Position numbers and translations under genes: made by a program. Below are positions 8,763 through 17,419 of a stretch of 64,000 nucleotides of DNA, one piece after another. The stretch lies in assembly GCF_031457455.1 (NCBI RefSeq), contig NZ_JAVDWU010000004.1, forward strand, positions 124,001-188,000, written 5' to 3'. Within the stretch, counting starts at the first letter, position 1. Each line of letters opens with the position of its first letter. Origin of the DNA: Hydrogenophaga palleronii_A. Its GTDB lineage: Bacteria > Pseudomonadota > Gammaproteobacteria > Burkholderiales > Burkholderiaceae_C. A model generated the notes under the pieces. The model was not told where the DNA came from. It ran no database searches and was given only the letters and a program-made list of their open reading frames with translations.

Positions 8763-9752
8763 TTAGAGACCGAAGGTCCAGCGCACCGAGTGGAAGAACA
8801 CCGGTGCCGCAAAGCACAGCGCATCCACACGATCGAGCAGGCCGCTGGCGCCCGTGACGGAGCGTCCGGCAGAACCCCAGTGGGTGACGCCGCGGTCGCG
8901 CTTGATGGCCTTCATGACCAGGTGCCCCAACGAGCCGGCCACGCAGGCCACCAGAGCCATGCCCATGGCAGCGAGCGGTTTGAAGGGCGTGAACCCGGCC
9001 AGTGCAGCCCCCAGCAGGCCGCCCGCCAGCAGGCCGATGCCCCAGCTGCTCCAGCGAAAGGTCTCGCTGATGGCCGGCGCCGCGGGCGTGCCCTGGCGGC
9101 GGGCGGCCACATGCTGCACCAGCATACAGGTCTGCACCACGAGCACCAGGAACAACACCAGAAACGCATTCTTGCCTTCGAAACGCGGGAAGTTCAGCAG
9201 CATCAGCGCGGGCACGTGGCTCATGCCGTAGACGCACACCATGATGCCCCATTGCAGCTTCGCGTTGCGCTCCAGGAACCGTTCGGGGTCGTTGCCCAGC
9301 GCGCTCACCACCGGAATCGCCAGGAACACGTACACCGGCACAAACACGGTGAACAGATTGAAGTGCTCGGTCCAGACCAGACCGTACTGCATCGGCAGGA
9401 CCAGGAAAAAAGCCATTACCAGGCTGCGATGATCGCCGCGCCGCGTGGGCGAGAGGCTGATGAACTCGCGCAGGATCAGAAACGACACCAGGCCAAACAG
9501 CACAATGGCCACCCCGTCGCCGGCCGCCCAGGCCACCCAGAACACCAGCATCATCAGCCAGGAGCTGCGCAACAAGGCCTGGTTGTCGCGATGCTGGTAG
9601 AGGCGGTCATCGCTGAGCGGCGAAGTGGCGCGACGCTCGCGAAGGGAGAGCAGCACGCTCACGGCGCTGGCGAGCATCAGCAAGCCAAACAACACCACAA
9701 AAAGCAGGCTGACCTGCTGTTCCGGTGACAGACTGCGCAGAAAGCTGCCCAT
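8763..9752 (-). CDS. CdsA-like phosphatidate cytidylyltransferase paralogue
   Basis: This 329-aa polytopic membrane protein has about eight hydrophobic segments and ends with a CDP-diglyceride synthase-like signature (KAIKRDRGVTHWG then GLLDRVDALCFAAPVFF). The enzyme class makes CDP-diacylglycerol from phosphatidic acid and CTP. Two parts of the usual signature are changed: the K-D pair after GV is T-H, and the usual PGHGG is VTGASG, so activity is uncertain. The start overlaps the plsC stop (ATGA), so it is coupled to the acyltransferase that makes phosphatidic acid. It is probably a second cdsA copy; the canonical one is usually near dxr and bamA. Confidence 0.8.
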   Translation of the reverse strand: MGSFLRSLSPEQQVSLLFVVLFGLLMLASAVSVLLSLRERRATSPLSDDRLYQHRDNQALLRSSWLMMLVFWVAWAAGDGVAIVLFGLVSFLILREFISLSPTRRGDHRSLVMAFFLVLPMQYGLVWTEHFNLFTVFVPVYVFLAIPVVSALGNDPERFLERNAKLQWGIMVCVYGMSHVPALMLLNFPRFEGKNAFLVLFLVLVVQTCMLVQHVAARRQGTPAAPAISETFRWSSWGIGLLAGGLLGAALAGFTPFKPLAAMGMALVACVAGSLGHLVMKAIKRDRGVTHWGSAGRSVTGASGLLDRVDALCFAAPVFFHSVRWTFGL

Positions 9753-10369
9753 CAGACCTCCCTCAGCGCCACGACCGCCTCCCGTGCGCGCACCAGAAAG
9801 GCCGGACGGTCTTCGTCCGCTTCCAGCCGGATTGGTTCACCGAAGGTGACCGAGCACAACACCGGCACAGGCACGACCTCCCCCTTGGGCATCACGCGCT
9901 GCACGTTGTGGATCCAGGCGGGCACCAGCACCACGTCGGGAAAGCGCTTAGCGAGGTTGTAAATGCCCGACTTGAACGGCTGGGGGTCCTCGGCAAAACC
10001 CCGTGTGCCTTCGGGAAACAGAATCAGGGAGTCACCACTTTCCAGCGCGTTGATCAGCGGCTGCAGCGGATCTTCTTCACCCTTGCGTTCGCGCTCCACA
10101 TACACCGCATTGAACACCTCGGTCGTGATCCAGCGCTTGAACCGGGACCCTGTCCAGTAATCCTTGGCGGCAATCGGTCGTGTGATGCTGCGCAACTCCT
10201 GTGGCAGCGCCGCCCAGATCAGCACCAGATCGGCATGGCTCTGGTGGTTGGCGAAATAAATGCGCTGTTCCGCCTTGGGCGGGCACCCATGCCAACGCGC
10301 CTGGGCCCCCGTGAGCAGACGCACCAGGCCCAGCAGAAAAACACTCATGACGCCAGCCCCGAACTTCAT
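9752..10369 (-). CDS. plsC: 1-acyl-sn-glycerol-3-phosphate acyltransferase (PlsC family)
   Basis: This membrane-bound enzyme acylates lysophosphatidic acid to phosphatidic acid. The 205-aa product has an N-terminal hydrophobic segment (MSVFLLGLVRLL), the catalytic HX4D motif in NHQSHADL (about residue 41) and the glycerophosphate-binding LFPEGTRGF. Its product is the substrate of CdsA, and the coupled start of the cdsA-like gene fits that. It is the first gene of a three-gene minus-strand string ending in ruvC. Confidence 0.92.
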   Translation of the reverse strand: MKFGAGVMSVFLLGLVRLLTGAQARWHGCPPKAEQRIYFANHQSHADLVLIWAALPQELRSITRPIAAKDYWTGSRFKRWITTEVFNAVYVERERKGEEDPLQPLINALESGDSLILFPEGTRGFAEDPQPFKSGIYNLAKRFPDVVLVPAWIHNVQRVMPKGEVVPVPVLCSVTFGEPIRLEADEDRPAFLVRAREAVVALREV

Positions 10370-10468
10370 AGGGGATTCCCGGTAGGGAGCGACTCGACGT
10401 AGAGGAAGCCCAGCGAGTGCGGGAGAGCCAAATCCAGAGACACCGAGGAAAGGGCTTTGCCCGGCTCA
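10370..10468. other. plsC upstream spacer with partial dispersed repeat
   Basis: The spacer holds a truncated copy of the dispersed repeat (about 10431-10466: TCCAGAGACACCGAGG followed by GGGCTTTGCCCGG), joined to the left end of the inverted-repeat element at 10469. No gene or clear promoter is visible. Confidence 0.5.
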
Positions 10469-10737
10469 AGAACGTATTCACGGGTTCCGTGGGGTCGCGT
10501 TGGGACGCAATCGGGATGAGTTGACCGCCAACACCACGCCGCATGGGCTGCTGCCCATGCAAGGGGTTTGGTGGGCAAATCGCCCGATTTCGTCCCAACC
10601 CGAAGGGCAAGTGCCCGAGCGGGCGGTCTGCGGCGTTGCAAAGCCTCGCCGGGCCACCAGCCCGGCTGCGTTTTGCGCCTTGCAGCCCATCCCGCCCGGT
10701 CACTTGCGCGACCCCACGGAACCCGTGAATACGTTCT
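10469..10737. mobile_element. 269-bp noncoding element with perfect 31-bp terminal inverted repeats (MITE-like)
   Basis: Bases 10469-10499 and 10707-10737 are exact reverse complements over 31 bp (AGAACGTATTCACGGG... inward). Inside are further dyads: 10499-10515 with 10583-10599 (17 bp, one mismatch), 10541-10548 with 10553-10560 (8 bp, 4-nt loop) and 10648-10654 with 10660-10666 (7 bp, 5-nt loop). No frame codes for a recognisable protein. It lies between plsC and mtgA, both minus strand. The form fits a miniature inverted-repeat transposable element or a structured RNA; no target-site duplication is obvious. Confidence 0.7.
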
Positions 10738-10799
10738 CAAGTGTCGTCGCCCTGGGGGGAAGCCGCATGGCGGCGCAGGGGGGCGCATGTCCAGGGGGG

Positions 10800-11537
10800 T
10801 CATGGTAGGCCCACCGCGCCCATCCGCGCCACGATCGTCGATGTGCGACCAGCGAGGTAGGCCGAACCTTGTCGGGTTTCAAAGAACTTGGGTGAGGGCA
10901 GCATGACGGCCAGGCGCGCGGCCTCGTGCGCACTGAGCTTGCTTGCCGGCTTCTTGAAGTAACGCTGTGCCGCGGCTTCGGCACCGAACACGCCTTCACC
11001 CCATTCCACGCTGTTGAGGTAGATCTCCAGGATGCGTTCTTTGCTCAGGAAGGTTTCCAGCATCAGCGCCAGCACCAGTTCCTGACCCTTGCGCAGCATC
11101 TGTCGCTCACCCGAAAGCAGCAGGTTCTTGGCGAGTTGCTGGGTGATGGTCGAGCCGCCGATGACCTTGGGTGCCCGTGGTGACGGCGTCTTGCGTTGAG
11201 CGGCTTGTTGCTGGCGACGCGCGTTCTTTCGCCAGGCCGACTCGATGGCGGCCCAGTCGACCCCGCCATGCTCCAGGAACCCCGCGTCTTCCGACGCGAT
11301 CACCGCGCGTTTGAGGTTGGTGCTGATCTGGTCACCATCGACCCAGCGTTGGGACCAGCGCCAGTGCTTTTTGTCATCGCGCAGGCTGGTTGTGCCGATG
11401 CGCCAGGCTTCCGAGCGCATGAAGGCGGTGCTTTGCGGATCGATCACGACCATGAGGGCGATGCGCAGGACGAAAAAGAGCTGCAGCGCCACGCCTGCGA
11501 GCAGCACCCACATCAACCAGCGCAGAACCGGCTTCAT
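10800..11537 (-). CDS. mtgA: MtgA, monofunctional peptidoglycan glycosyltransferase
   Basis: MtgA polymerises lipid II into glycan strands in the periplasm. The 245-aa product has one N-terminal membrane helix (about residues 7-32) followed by a GT51 domain with the catalytic-glutamate motif SEDAGFLEHGGVD and the block GGSTITQQLAKNLLLS, then KERILEIYLNSVEWG. It starts 10 bp after the stop of the TonB-like gene. In related genomes aroE normally separates these two genes; it is absent here. Confidence 0.96.
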   Translation of the reverse strand: MKPVLRWLMWVLLAGVALQLFFVLRIALMVVIDPQSTAFMRSEAWRIGTTSLRDDKKHWRWSQRWVDGDQISTNLKRAVIASEDAGFLEHGGVDWAAIESAWRKNARRQQQAAQRKTPSPRAPKVIGGSTITQQLAKNLLLSGERQMLRKGQELVLALMLETFLSKERILEIYLNSVEWGEGVFGAEAAAQRYFKKPASKLSAHEAARLAVMLPSPKFFETRQGSAYLAGRTSTIVARMGAVGLP

Positions 11538-11547
11538 GGGCAGGCGC

Positions 11548-12414
11548 TCACTGGCTGGACATCTGGGTTCTCAGCGTTTCGTCGCGTGTGAAACGAAAAC
11601 GGGAGACCACGACGATCTGATCGGCCTGGCGGCGCATGGCATCGTTGAAACGGCCAAAAGCCAGACTTCGCACAATGGCTTCGGCCCTGCGGTCCAGGGT
11701 GCTGTTGCCTGAACCCTGCGCCACCTCCGTGTCCAGCACGTCGCCCGTGTGGTTGACCGTGATGACCATGGTCAGTTCGCCATAGAGTTTGCGCCCTGCA
11801 GCCACGGGGAAATTGGTGGTACCACGGTCCTCGATCTTGCGGCGCAGCTCGTCGTAGTAGATCGCATAGACCTCTTCCCGCGTGGCCGGGCTGATGTAGC
11901 GCTTCTTGGGCCGCGCATTCTCTTCGCTGATGCGCTTCTCGATTTCAGCCAGGATCTTGATCAGCGCGCGGCGCTTTTGCTCGCGCTCGATCGACTCCTG
12001 GCTCGTGTTGACGGCCTGGAGGTCGGGCGGCGGCATGCTGGCGAGCTGTTTGCGAACCTGGGCCAGGATCTGGTTCTGTTGCTGCTTGAGCGCTTCGATG
12101 CGCCGCTCGTCTTCGTCGGGGTTGTCACCGAGCCGGGCCACAGTGGAAGGGGGCAAAGGTGATGTGGCCCGACCGCGCTCGGCGTCGCCGCCACCGGCCA
12201 GAGAGGCCTGGGCAATGGCCGTGGCTTTCTCGGGGCGCTCATCGCTGCGGGCATTGACCAGAATGACCTCGAGCGGCGTGTCCTGGAACACCCGATTGAA
12301 GCCTTCCGGGTTCACAAAGCGAACGGTCAGCAATGCGGCATGCACCGCGACAGACACCGCCAGTGCCACCTGCAGTGTGCTGAGTTGCTTCAGGAACGTC
12401 AACGCGGTTTTCAC
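11548..12414 (-). CDS. TonB-like energy-transducer family protein
   Basis: The product begins VKTALTFLKQL from a GTG at 12414, giving 288 aa. It has one N-terminal membrane segment (VALAVSVAVHAALL), a Pro/Ala-rich and then long charged, probably coiled-coil stretch (about residues 100-190), and a C-terminal TonB/TolA-type domain (GELTMVITVNHTGDVLDTEVAQGSGN...LDRRAEAIVRS). It differs from classical TonB in lacking a long proline-lysine linker, and no exbB or exbD is nearby. It sits 34 bp after the RNB ribonuclease gene. Role unknown; a link to envelope energisation is inference. Confidence 0.75.
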   Translation of the reverse strand: MKTALTFLKQLSTLQVALAVSVAVHAALLTVRFVNPEGFNRVFQDTPLEVILVNARSDERPEKATAIAQASLAGGGDAERGRATSPLPPSTVARLGDNPDEDERRIEALKQQQNQILAQVRKQLASMPPPDLQAVNTSQESIEREQKRRALIKILAEIEKRISEENARPKKRYISPATREEVYAIYYDELRRKIEDRGTTNFPVAAGRKLYGELTMVITVNHTGDVLDTEVAQGSGNSTLDRRAEAIVRSLAFGRFNDAMRRQADQIVVVSRFRFTRDETLRTQMSSQ

Positions 12415-12448
12415 GGGGCCATTATCCGCAAGCTGTGGGGGTGTTCGC

Positions 12449-14536
12449 TCAATGTCCGTCGCCGACGGGCGGCGATGCCGTTGCGCTTGCAATCGTGGTT
12501 TCTTCCGTGTCCGCTTCGTCCACGCTGATCGCCAGCGCCAAGGGCGCGGCCAGACCCTCGTCGTCACCGTCGGACTCGTCGCTGGCGGCGTCATCCAGTT
12601 CGTCCACCGGCAGATCCAGGCGTTCGATCACGGTGCCAGAGACTTCCAGGGAGATCTCATCGACCGCCCCCAGGCGAACGCGCACATGGGCGCCGCGCGG
12701 CAGGTTCTCGGTACCCATCGCCGGGAAAACCAGGGGCAGGGTGTCCGCGCGAACCAGGTTGTCGCGAACCAGCGTGGCCGTGAGTTCGCTCTGGTTGTTC
12801 TGCTGCAGGTACTTCAGTGTCCAGTAGCGCTCCATACCGTTCTGAAAGCCGTTGTAGGCCGAATAGGCGGCGTCGAATCCACTGATGATGGAAAAGAGAT
12901 TGGCGTCCTTGGGCTTGAAGGGGGCCGCCAGCGCAGCGGTGCGACCGTGCCGGGCGCAGGCAATGATCTGCCACTGGTTGACCAGATCGACGTAGCGGCG
13001 CAGGGGGGACGTGCTCCAGGCATAGCTCTTCACGCCAATGCCGGCGTGCGGTTGCGCCTTGGTGCCCATGCGCACCTTCACGCCCGGCATCAGGCTGGCC
13101 TGGCTCCGGTAGATGCCCGGCACACCGCATTCGGCCAGCCACTGGCCCCAGGTGCTGTTGGCCAGAATCATGGCTTCGGCCACCATCAGGTCCAGCGGCG
13201 CACCGCGCTTTCGGGTGCCGATCTGTACGCGCTCATCGCCTCTGGGTTCGTCACCGGTCACGCCTTCGAGGCGGAAGGTGTAGTCGGGGCGGTTGAAGTT
13301 TTCGGGTTTGCCACGCACCACCTCGCGCTGCGCCTTGAGGTGACGGGCCAGTCGGAACAGGAAGGCCAGGGTGGGCTGCAGTGCGGCAATCTCCGTCGGC
13401 GGCGCATGCACAGGCGTTTCACCGCCCAGCCAGGCCTCGGTGATCACATCGTCGAGCTGGTCGTGACGCAGGTTCAATGCAATCGGCACGCGTTCGAGCG
13501 CGGTGCGGCTTTCGCGAACCTCCAGCGTGGCTTCATCCAGCGTCACGTAGAGCGACACCGCCGGACAATCCCGCCCGGCCATCAGGGTGTAGGCCTGCAC
13601 CACGTCGTCGGGCAGCATGGTGATCTTGTGCCCTGGCATGTAGACGGTCGACAGGCGCGAGCGGGCGACCTGGTCGATGGCGCTCTCGGGCAGAACGGCC
13701 AGGCCCGGCGCCGCGATGTGAATGCCCAGCGTCACCGATCCGCTGCCCAGGCCCTGCAGCGACAGCGCGTCGTCGATCTCGGTGGTGTGCGAGTCGTCGA
13801 TGGAAAAGGCCTGCACGGTGGCCAGGGGCAGTTCATCGGCGATGGCGGGTGCCTGCAGCTGGGGGAAGCCGGTGCCTTTTGGAAACTGGTCAAACAGGAA
13901 ACGCTGCCAGTGGAACTGGTACGCGCTTTCTATGGCACCTGCGTTGTGCAGCAAGGTCAGGGGTGCGGTGTGGGTGCTGCGGGCAGCGTCGACCACGGCC
14001 TTGTACTCGGGTGCGTTCTTGTCGGGTTTGAAGAGGATCTTGTAGAGCTGCTGGCGCACCGGCGCCGGGCAGGTGCCGGCGGCGAGTTCGCCCGCCCAAG
14101 CCTCGATCTGCGCCTGCACCTGTTTCTTTTTCTCAATGGCGGCAAGGGCCTGGGCCACGATTTCTGGCGCCGCCTTCTTGTAGCGCCCTTTGCCAGCCCG
14201 GCGGAAATAGTGGGGCGCCGCTTGCAGGCAGAGCAGGGCAGCGACCTGTTCGGAAGTGCCCGCGCTGGCGCTGAAATACTCCCGTGCCAGATCGGCGAAG
14301 CCAAATTCGTCTTCCGGGGCGAACTCATAGGCCAGCTCCAGCTCCATGCTGTCAGCCAGGGAACCGGCAGCGGCCATCAACTGCGTGGGCGCAGGCTTCT
14401 CGAAGCGGAGCAGCGCGTTGGCGGTCTTGACCTTGACCCGCTTGCCCGAATCCAGCTCTACCTGCAGGGAACTCTCTGCTTCAGAGAGCAGGCGACCGGT
14501 CAGAAGTTTGCCGGCCTCGTCGAACAGAATATGCAT
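12449..14536 (-). CDS. RNB-domain exoribonuclease (RNase II/R family)
   Basis: The 695-aa product carries an RNB catalytic domain with the metal-binding motif FSIDDSHTTEIDDALS (about residues 275-290), AGRDCPAVSLYVTLDEAT and, later, the STSPLRRYVDLVNQWQ motif typical of 3'-5' exoribonucleases. The N-terminal half lacks clear cold-shock repeats and instead has an alpha-helical region, so it is a lineage-specific family member rather than canonical rnr. A C-terminal acidic tail (DELDDAASDESDGDDEG) follows an S1-like end. It heads the operon with the TonB-like gene and mtgA. Confidence 0.9.
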   Translation of the reverse strand: MHILFDEAGKLLTGRLLSEAESSLQVELDSGKRVKVKTANALLRFEKPAPTQLMAAAGSLADSMELELAYEFAPEDEFGFADLAREYFSASAGTSEQVAALLCLQAAPHYFRRAGKGRYKKAAPEIVAQALAAIEKKKQVQAQIEAWAGELAAGTCPAPVRQQLYKILFKPDKNAPEYKAVVDAARSTHTAPLTLLHNAGAIESAYQFHWQRFLFDQFPKGTGFPQLQAPAIADELPLATVQAFSIDDSHTTEIDDALSLQGLGSGSVTLGIHIAAPGLAVLPESAIDQVARSRLSTVYMPGHKITMLPDDVVQAYTLMAGRDCPAVSLYVTLDEATLEVRESRTALERVPIALNLRHDQLDDVITEAWLGGETPVHAPPTEIAALQPTLAFLFRLARHLKAQREVVRGKPENFNRPDYTFRLEGVTGDEPRGDERVQIGTRKRGAPLDLMVAEAMILANSTWGQWLAECGVPGIYRSQASLMPGVKVRMGTKAQPHAGIGVKSYAWSTSPLRRYVDLVNQWQIIACARHGRTAALAAPFKPKDANLFSIISGFDAAYSAYNGFQNGMERYWTLKYLQQNNQSELTATLVRDNLVRADTLPLVFPAMGTENLPRGAHVRVRLGAVDEISLEVSGTVIERLDLPVDELDDAASDESDGDDEGLAAPLALAISVDEADTEETTIASATASPPVGDGH

Positions 14537-14591
14537 CCGGCGATTGTCCCACGAGGAAATGAAGAGCCCGTGAAGCGTTGGCGCCGCTCAT

Positions 14592-15242
14592 TCAGTCTGC
14601 CAAGGGGGGCGTGCCAGCCAAGGCCTGCCCAGGGCGCAACAGGTTCAGGAAGCCGAACAGCGCATCGATGTGATCGTCGAAATCGCTGACGGCGTGGTCG
14701 CCGCCTTCGAGCAAGTGAATGGCGCCGCCAGCGCAGAAAGCCTGCATTTCCCGCCAGTCCAGCACCTCGTCGCCCTTGGCAACGAGGGCGAATTGCTGCG
14801 GTTGCAAGGACGCGAGGCGATGGATGTCGGCTTCGAGGCTGACCAGCTCGTCGATGTAGCCCGGCTGAAAGAAAAACCGCTCTTCCGGGTTTTGCCAAGT
14901 GGTTTGTTCACCGATGTACCTGGCCAGGTCGCGTGCGGGAAAGGCGGCCGGATTGAGCAACGCGGCCCGGCAGCCGGCTTGCAAGGCAAACCATCGGGCA
15001 TAAAAGCCACCCAGCGAAGATCCCACCACCGCTGTGCGCTGGCGTGGCCATGAACTGGTGCCGTCCATCACCAAAGCCATGGCGTCCTTGGGGGAAGGGG
15101 GCAATTGAGGGCACCACCAGACGACCTCCGGGTGCTCGTTTTGCACCCGGTTGCCCACCTTGGTCGCTTTCATGGACAGGGGCGACGACCGAAAACCGTG
15201 AAGGTAGAGCAGATGTGTGGTGGGGGCGGTGCTTGGGCTCAT
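14592..15242 (-). CDS. YqiA/UPF0227-type alpha/beta-hydrolase
   Basis: The 216-aa product starts MSPSTAPTTHLLYLHGFRSSP, with the LYLHGF oxyanion strand-loop near the N-terminus. The nucleophile elbow is VVGSSLGGFYARW (about residue 73), an acid lies in LVAKGDEVLDW and the histidine in LEGGDHAVSDF, completing a Ser-Asp-His triad. This matches the small YqiA-type esterases; the natural substrate is unknown. It is divergent from rodA, with 23 bp between the two starts. Confidence 0.85.
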   Translation of the reverse strand: MSPSTAPTTHLLYLHGFRSSPLSMKATKVGNRVQNEHPEVVWWCPQLPPSPKDAMALVMDGTSSWPRQRTAVVGSSLGGFYARWFALQAGCRAALLNPAAFPARDLARYIGEQTTWQNPEERFFFQPGYIDELVSLEADIHRLASLQPQQFALVAKGDEVLDWREMQAFCAGGAIHLLEGGDHAVSDFDDHIDALFGFLNLLRPGQALAGTPPLAD

Positions 15243-15251
15243 CGGGCAAAG

Positions 15252-15257
15252 GATAAT
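15252..15257 (+). promoter_or_regulatory. Candidate -10 box of rodA, leaderless layout
   Basis: GATAAT lies only eight bases before the rodA ATG, so transcription would start at or very near the start codon and no Shine-Dalgarno sequence is present. A matching -35 box is not clear. The same arrangement occurs at tldD, the aroG leader peptide, mpl and the gene at 23898. Confidence 0.45.
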
Positions 15258-15265
15258 GGCAGACC

Positions 15266-16420
15266 ATGGCCGCCGTATTCGACAAACCTTCCCTGCTTCA
15301 GCGCATTGCGCCGATTTTTCAGGGCTTTGACATGCCGCTGCTGCTGGGCATTCTGATCATGGCAGGCGCGGGACTGGTCACGATGTACTCGGTGGGTTTC
15401 GACCATGGTGAACGCTTTGCCGCACATGGTCGCAACATGCTGATTGCGATGGGCGTGCTGTTCCTGGTGGCTCAGGTGCCTCCACAGCGTCTGATGTCGC
15501 TGGCCATCCCGCTGTACTTTATCGGTCTGGCACTTCTGGTGGGTGTGGAACTGTTCGGCATTGAACGCAAGGGCGCGCAGCGCTGGCTCAATGTGGGTGT
15601 GGTGATCCAGCCCAGCGAGCTGCTGAAAATTGCCATGCCGCTGATGCTGGCTTGGTGGTTCCAGCGCCGCGAAGGGCAGCTCAAGCCGATCGACTTCCTG
15701 GTGGCGTTTGTCCTGCTCGGCGTGCCAGCGGCCTTGATCCTGAAGCAGCCCGATCTGGGCACGGCACTGCTGGTCGTGGCCTCCGGCATCTTCGTGATTT
15801 TTTTCGCCGGGCTGAGCTGGAAGCTGATCCTGCCCCCGCTGGTCCTGGGGGCTGTAGGCGTGGTGACGCTGATCCTGATGGAGGAGCAGTGGTGCGCGCC
15901 AGGCGTGGACTGGAAGGTGCTCCGGGAATACCAGCGCATTCGCGTCTGCACATTGCTCGACCCTTTCCAGGACCCGTTGGGCAAAGGTTTTCACATCATC
16001 CAGGGCATGATCGCCATTGGTTCCGGAGGCATCTGGGGCAAAGGCTTCATGCAGGGCACACAGACCCACCTGGAGTTCATCCCGGAGCGCACCACAGATT
16101 TCATCTATGCCGCTTTTTCCGAAGAGTTTGGTCTTTTGGGCACGTTGGCGCTGATGACCGGGTTCATCTTCCTGATCGTGCGCGGCTTGATGATTGCGCT
16201 GGATGCCCCCACGCTGTTCACCCGTTTGTTGGCGGGGGCGCTCACCCTCAACATCTTCGTCTATGCCTTCGTCAACATGGGCATGGTCAGTGGCATCCTG
16301 CCGGTCGTGGGGGTGCCGCTGCCCTTCGTGAGCTACGGCGGCACGGCCATGGTCACGTTGGGCGTCGGCTTGGGCATGCTGATGTCGATTGCCCGCTCCA
16401 AGCGGCTGATGCAGACGTGA
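15266..16420 (+). CDS. rodA: RodA, SEDS peptidoglycan glycosyltransferase
   Basis: RodA is the elongasome SEDS polymerase that works with PBP2 to build the lateral wall. The 384-aa protein has about ten membrane segments, the conserved GAQRWLNVGVVIQPSELLK block, KQPDLGTALL, the periplasmic-loop motif SEEFGLLG and the C-terminal VGVPLPFVSYGGTAM. The start MAAVFDKPSL is used because GATAAT lies just upstream. It is not beside mreBCD or mrdA here; downstream is a dehydrogenase gene. Confidence 0.95.
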   Translation: MAAVFDKPSLLQRIAPIFQGFDMPLLLGILIMAGAGLVTMYSVGFDHGERFAAHGRNMLIAMGVLFLVAQVPPQRLMSLAIPLYFIGLALLVGVELFGIERKGAQRWLNVGVVIQPSELLKIAMPLMLAWWFQRREGQLKPIDFLVAFVLLGVPAALILKQPDLGTALLVVASGIFVIFFAGLSWKLILPPLVLGAVGVVTLILMEEQWCAPGVDWKVLREYQRIRVCTLLDPFQDPLGKGFHIIQGMIAIGSGGIWGKGFMQGTQTHLEFIPERTTDFIYAAFSEEFGLLGTLALMTGFIFLIVRGLMIALDAPTLFTRLLAGALTLNIFVYAFVNMGMVSGILPVVGVPLPFVSYGGTAMVTLGVGLGMLMSIARSKRLMQT

Positions 16421-16428
16421 GCGTGCCC

Positions 16429-17340
16429 ATGAGCCTTGTCCAGCCCAGGGTGGCGGTGATCGGCGCTGGCAACATGGGTGGCGGCATGGTGGGCCGCCTT
16501 TGTGACCAGTCCTGGCCCGTCGTGGCATGCGACATTGATCCGGACAGGCAGCAGCGGGCCTTGAAGACCGGTGCACAAGGGGCCGGCAGCCCGCATGCGG
16601 CGGCGACCCTGCTGGAAGAAGACGGCGTTCTGATCGTCTGCGTGGTTGACGCCGTGCAGACGAATGCGGTGCTGTTTAGCCCGACCGGCGCTGCGAGGGC
16701 CATGCGACCAGGGCAGGTGGTCCTGATGTGCCCCACCCTTGCCCCCGATGATGTCGAGGCGTTCGCCCAGCAGCTGGGGGCACTGGGCATCGCCTGCATT
16801 GATGCGCCGATGTCAGGGGGCCCCGCGCGGGCGCGTGACGGCAGCATGAGCCTCATGGTCGCCGGCAAGGACGCCTTGTTGAAGCAGCATGAGCCGTTGC
16901 TGAGCGCCTTGTCTTCCAGGGTATTTCGCATCAGCGAGCGGGTGGGCGATGCGGCTCGCACCAAGCTGGTCAACAATCTGCTGGCAGGCATCAACCTGGT
17001 GGGTGCGGCCGAAGCCCTCGCACTGGCAGAGCGCATGGGCCTGGATGCCTCGCTGACGCTGGATGTGATCGAGCAGTCGAGCGGACAGAGCTGGATCGGC
17101 ACCGACCGCATGCGCCGCGCCATTGCTGATGATCTGGCCCCCAGGGCCCATGTCACGCTGCTGGAGAAAGACACCCGCCTGGCGGTGCGGGCCGCTCAGC
17201 ATGTCGGCTTCGCGGGGCCGCTGGGGGCAAAAGCCGCTGCTGTATTTGCCCAGGCCAGTGCCGCCGGACTTGGGGGGCTGGACGATGCTGCCTTGCTGCA
17301 GTGGCTGCGACAGGCAGCGAAATCGGGTCCAGGCGATTGA
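16429..17340 (+). CDS. NAD(P)-dependent beta-hydroxyacid dehydrogenase family protein
   Basis: The product has an N-terminal Rossmann fold with RVAVIGAGNMGGGMVGRL, the substrate-binding signature IDAPMSGGPARARDGSMSLMVAG and the catalytic-lysine helix TKLVNNLLAGINLVGAAEALALAE, as in 3-hydroxyisobutyrate dehydrogenases. The ATG at 16429 gives 303 aa; in-frame GTG codons at 16417 (overlapping the rodA stop) and 16423 are alternatives. The substrate cannot be told from the sequence. It is co-directional with rodA and probably co-transcribed. Confidence 0.85.
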   Translation: MSLVQPRVAVIGAGNMGGGMVGRLCDQSWPVVACDIDPDRQQRALKTGAQGAGSPHAAATLLEEDGVLIVCVVDAVQTNAVLFSPTGAARAMRPGQVVLMCPTLAPDDVEAFAQQLGALGIACIDAPMSGGPARARDGSMSLMVAGKDALLKQHEPLLSALSSRVFRISERVGDAARTKLVNNLLAGINLVGAAEALALAERMGLDASLTLDVIEQSSGQSWIGTDRMRRAIADDLAPRAHVTLLEKDTRLAVRAAQHVGFAGPLGAKAAAVFAQASAAGLGGLDDAALLQWLRQAAKSGPGD

Positions 17341-17407
17341 GCTGAGAGTGACCTTGCGAGGCGCCATCGACAAAACCATGTTTGCGATGCGCACAGCAGG
17401 TCCTTCT

Positions 17408-17413
17408 TACAAT
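17408..17413 (+). promoter_or_regulatory. Candidate -10 box of tldD, leaderless layout
   Basis: TACAAT is six bases before the tldD ATG; a weak TTGCGA lies 20 bp further upstream. With a start site about seven bases downstream, the mRNA would begin at the ATG itself. Confidence 0.45.
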
Positions 17414-17419
17414 GGGCGC

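Noticed and set aside
10500..10706. Small protein inside the inverted-repeat element
   Set aside because: Short frames in several phases exist, but none has a ribosome-binding site or plausible composition, and the stems explain the sequence better.
11906..14689. 927-codon open frame on the plus strand
   Set aside because: It lies opposite the RNB ribonuclease and TonB-like genes, which have clear catalytic motifs; its composition is that of a GC-rich shadow frame.
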